A DNA stretch of 14,117 nucleotides from Cuspidothrix sp046080125 (GTDB lineage Bacteria > Cyanobacteriota > Cyanobacteriia > Cyanobacteriales > Nostocaceae): assembly GCA_046080125.1 (NCBI GenBank), contig JBJTTJ010000201.1:1-14117 (forward strand), written 5' to 3'. The position numbers and the translations under genes were made by a program. How positions within the stretch are numbered: the first letter of the stretch is position 1; every line of letters starts with the position of its first letter. Shown here in pieces: positions 14,082 through 14,117 of this stretch. The notes beneath the pieces are model-generated. The model was not told where the DNA came from. It did not search any database and saw nothing but the letters and a program-made list of their open reading frames with translations.

Positions 14082-14117
14082 AACTAATTACTAAACCAAT
14101 GCTATAGGACGACTACC

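Overview
The window looks like a chromosomal segment of a filamentous, probably heterocyst-forming (Nostocales-type) cyanobacterium. The grounds are moderately AT-rich DNA, eight copies of the octamer GCGATCGC (HIP1; at 553, 3877, 4014, 10169, 10607, 11333, 11980 and 12023), several long arrays of GTCAGTT-type heptanucleotide repeats like the STRR repeats of heterocystous cyanobacteria, and genes of cyanobacterial type (Zam-type RNB protein, baeRF protein, rpsP-KH-phoH cluster). The genus cannot be fixed from the sequence alone.

Layout. 1-725 (minus) is the membrane-domain half of an ABC exporter that runs off the left edge. 822-1424 (minus) is a DedA membrane protein. 1542-2324 (plus) is an ABC-2 type permease. 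After a 427-nt gap with small inverted repeats and a G10 tract comes a plus-strand translation/RNA cluster: rpsP (S16), a KH-domain protein (KhpA type), a gap with a nested inverted repeat, and phoH, which carries a one-base frameshift just before its Walker A motif. Next are a small protein resembling heme-binding ChuX/HutX/HemS domains and a secreted lipocalin-like protein. These converge on a minus-strand series: baeRF-family protein, shikimate kinase, a two-helix LapA-like membrane protein, ubiX, and a long zam/RNase R-like gene upstream of ubiX. The right end holds a plus-strand gene for an uncharacterised 231-residue protein lying between two heptamer arrays.

How the genes relate. rpsP, the KH protein and phoH form a recognisable RNA/ribosome cluster, and the zam-like and baeRF proteins add two more RNA- or ribosome-linked functions. 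UbiX makes prenylated FMN for UbiD decarboxylases, and AroK makes shikimate 3-phosphate; both feed aromatic and quinone metabolism, although they are separate transcription units here.

The most noteworthy features are: (i) the RNB domain of the zam-like protein appears to lack the paired catalytic aspartates; (ii) the whole zam-ubiX gap is filled by a heptamer array of 29 in-phase units that swallows the ubiX start codon; (iii) the last gene is bracketed by arrays sharing a 31-nt perfect inverted repeat; (iv) phoH is frameshifted; (v) a 104-bp MITE-like element lies between aroK and the LapA-like gene. I see no convincing new multi-gene system such as a defence island, CRISPR array or biosynthetic cluster.
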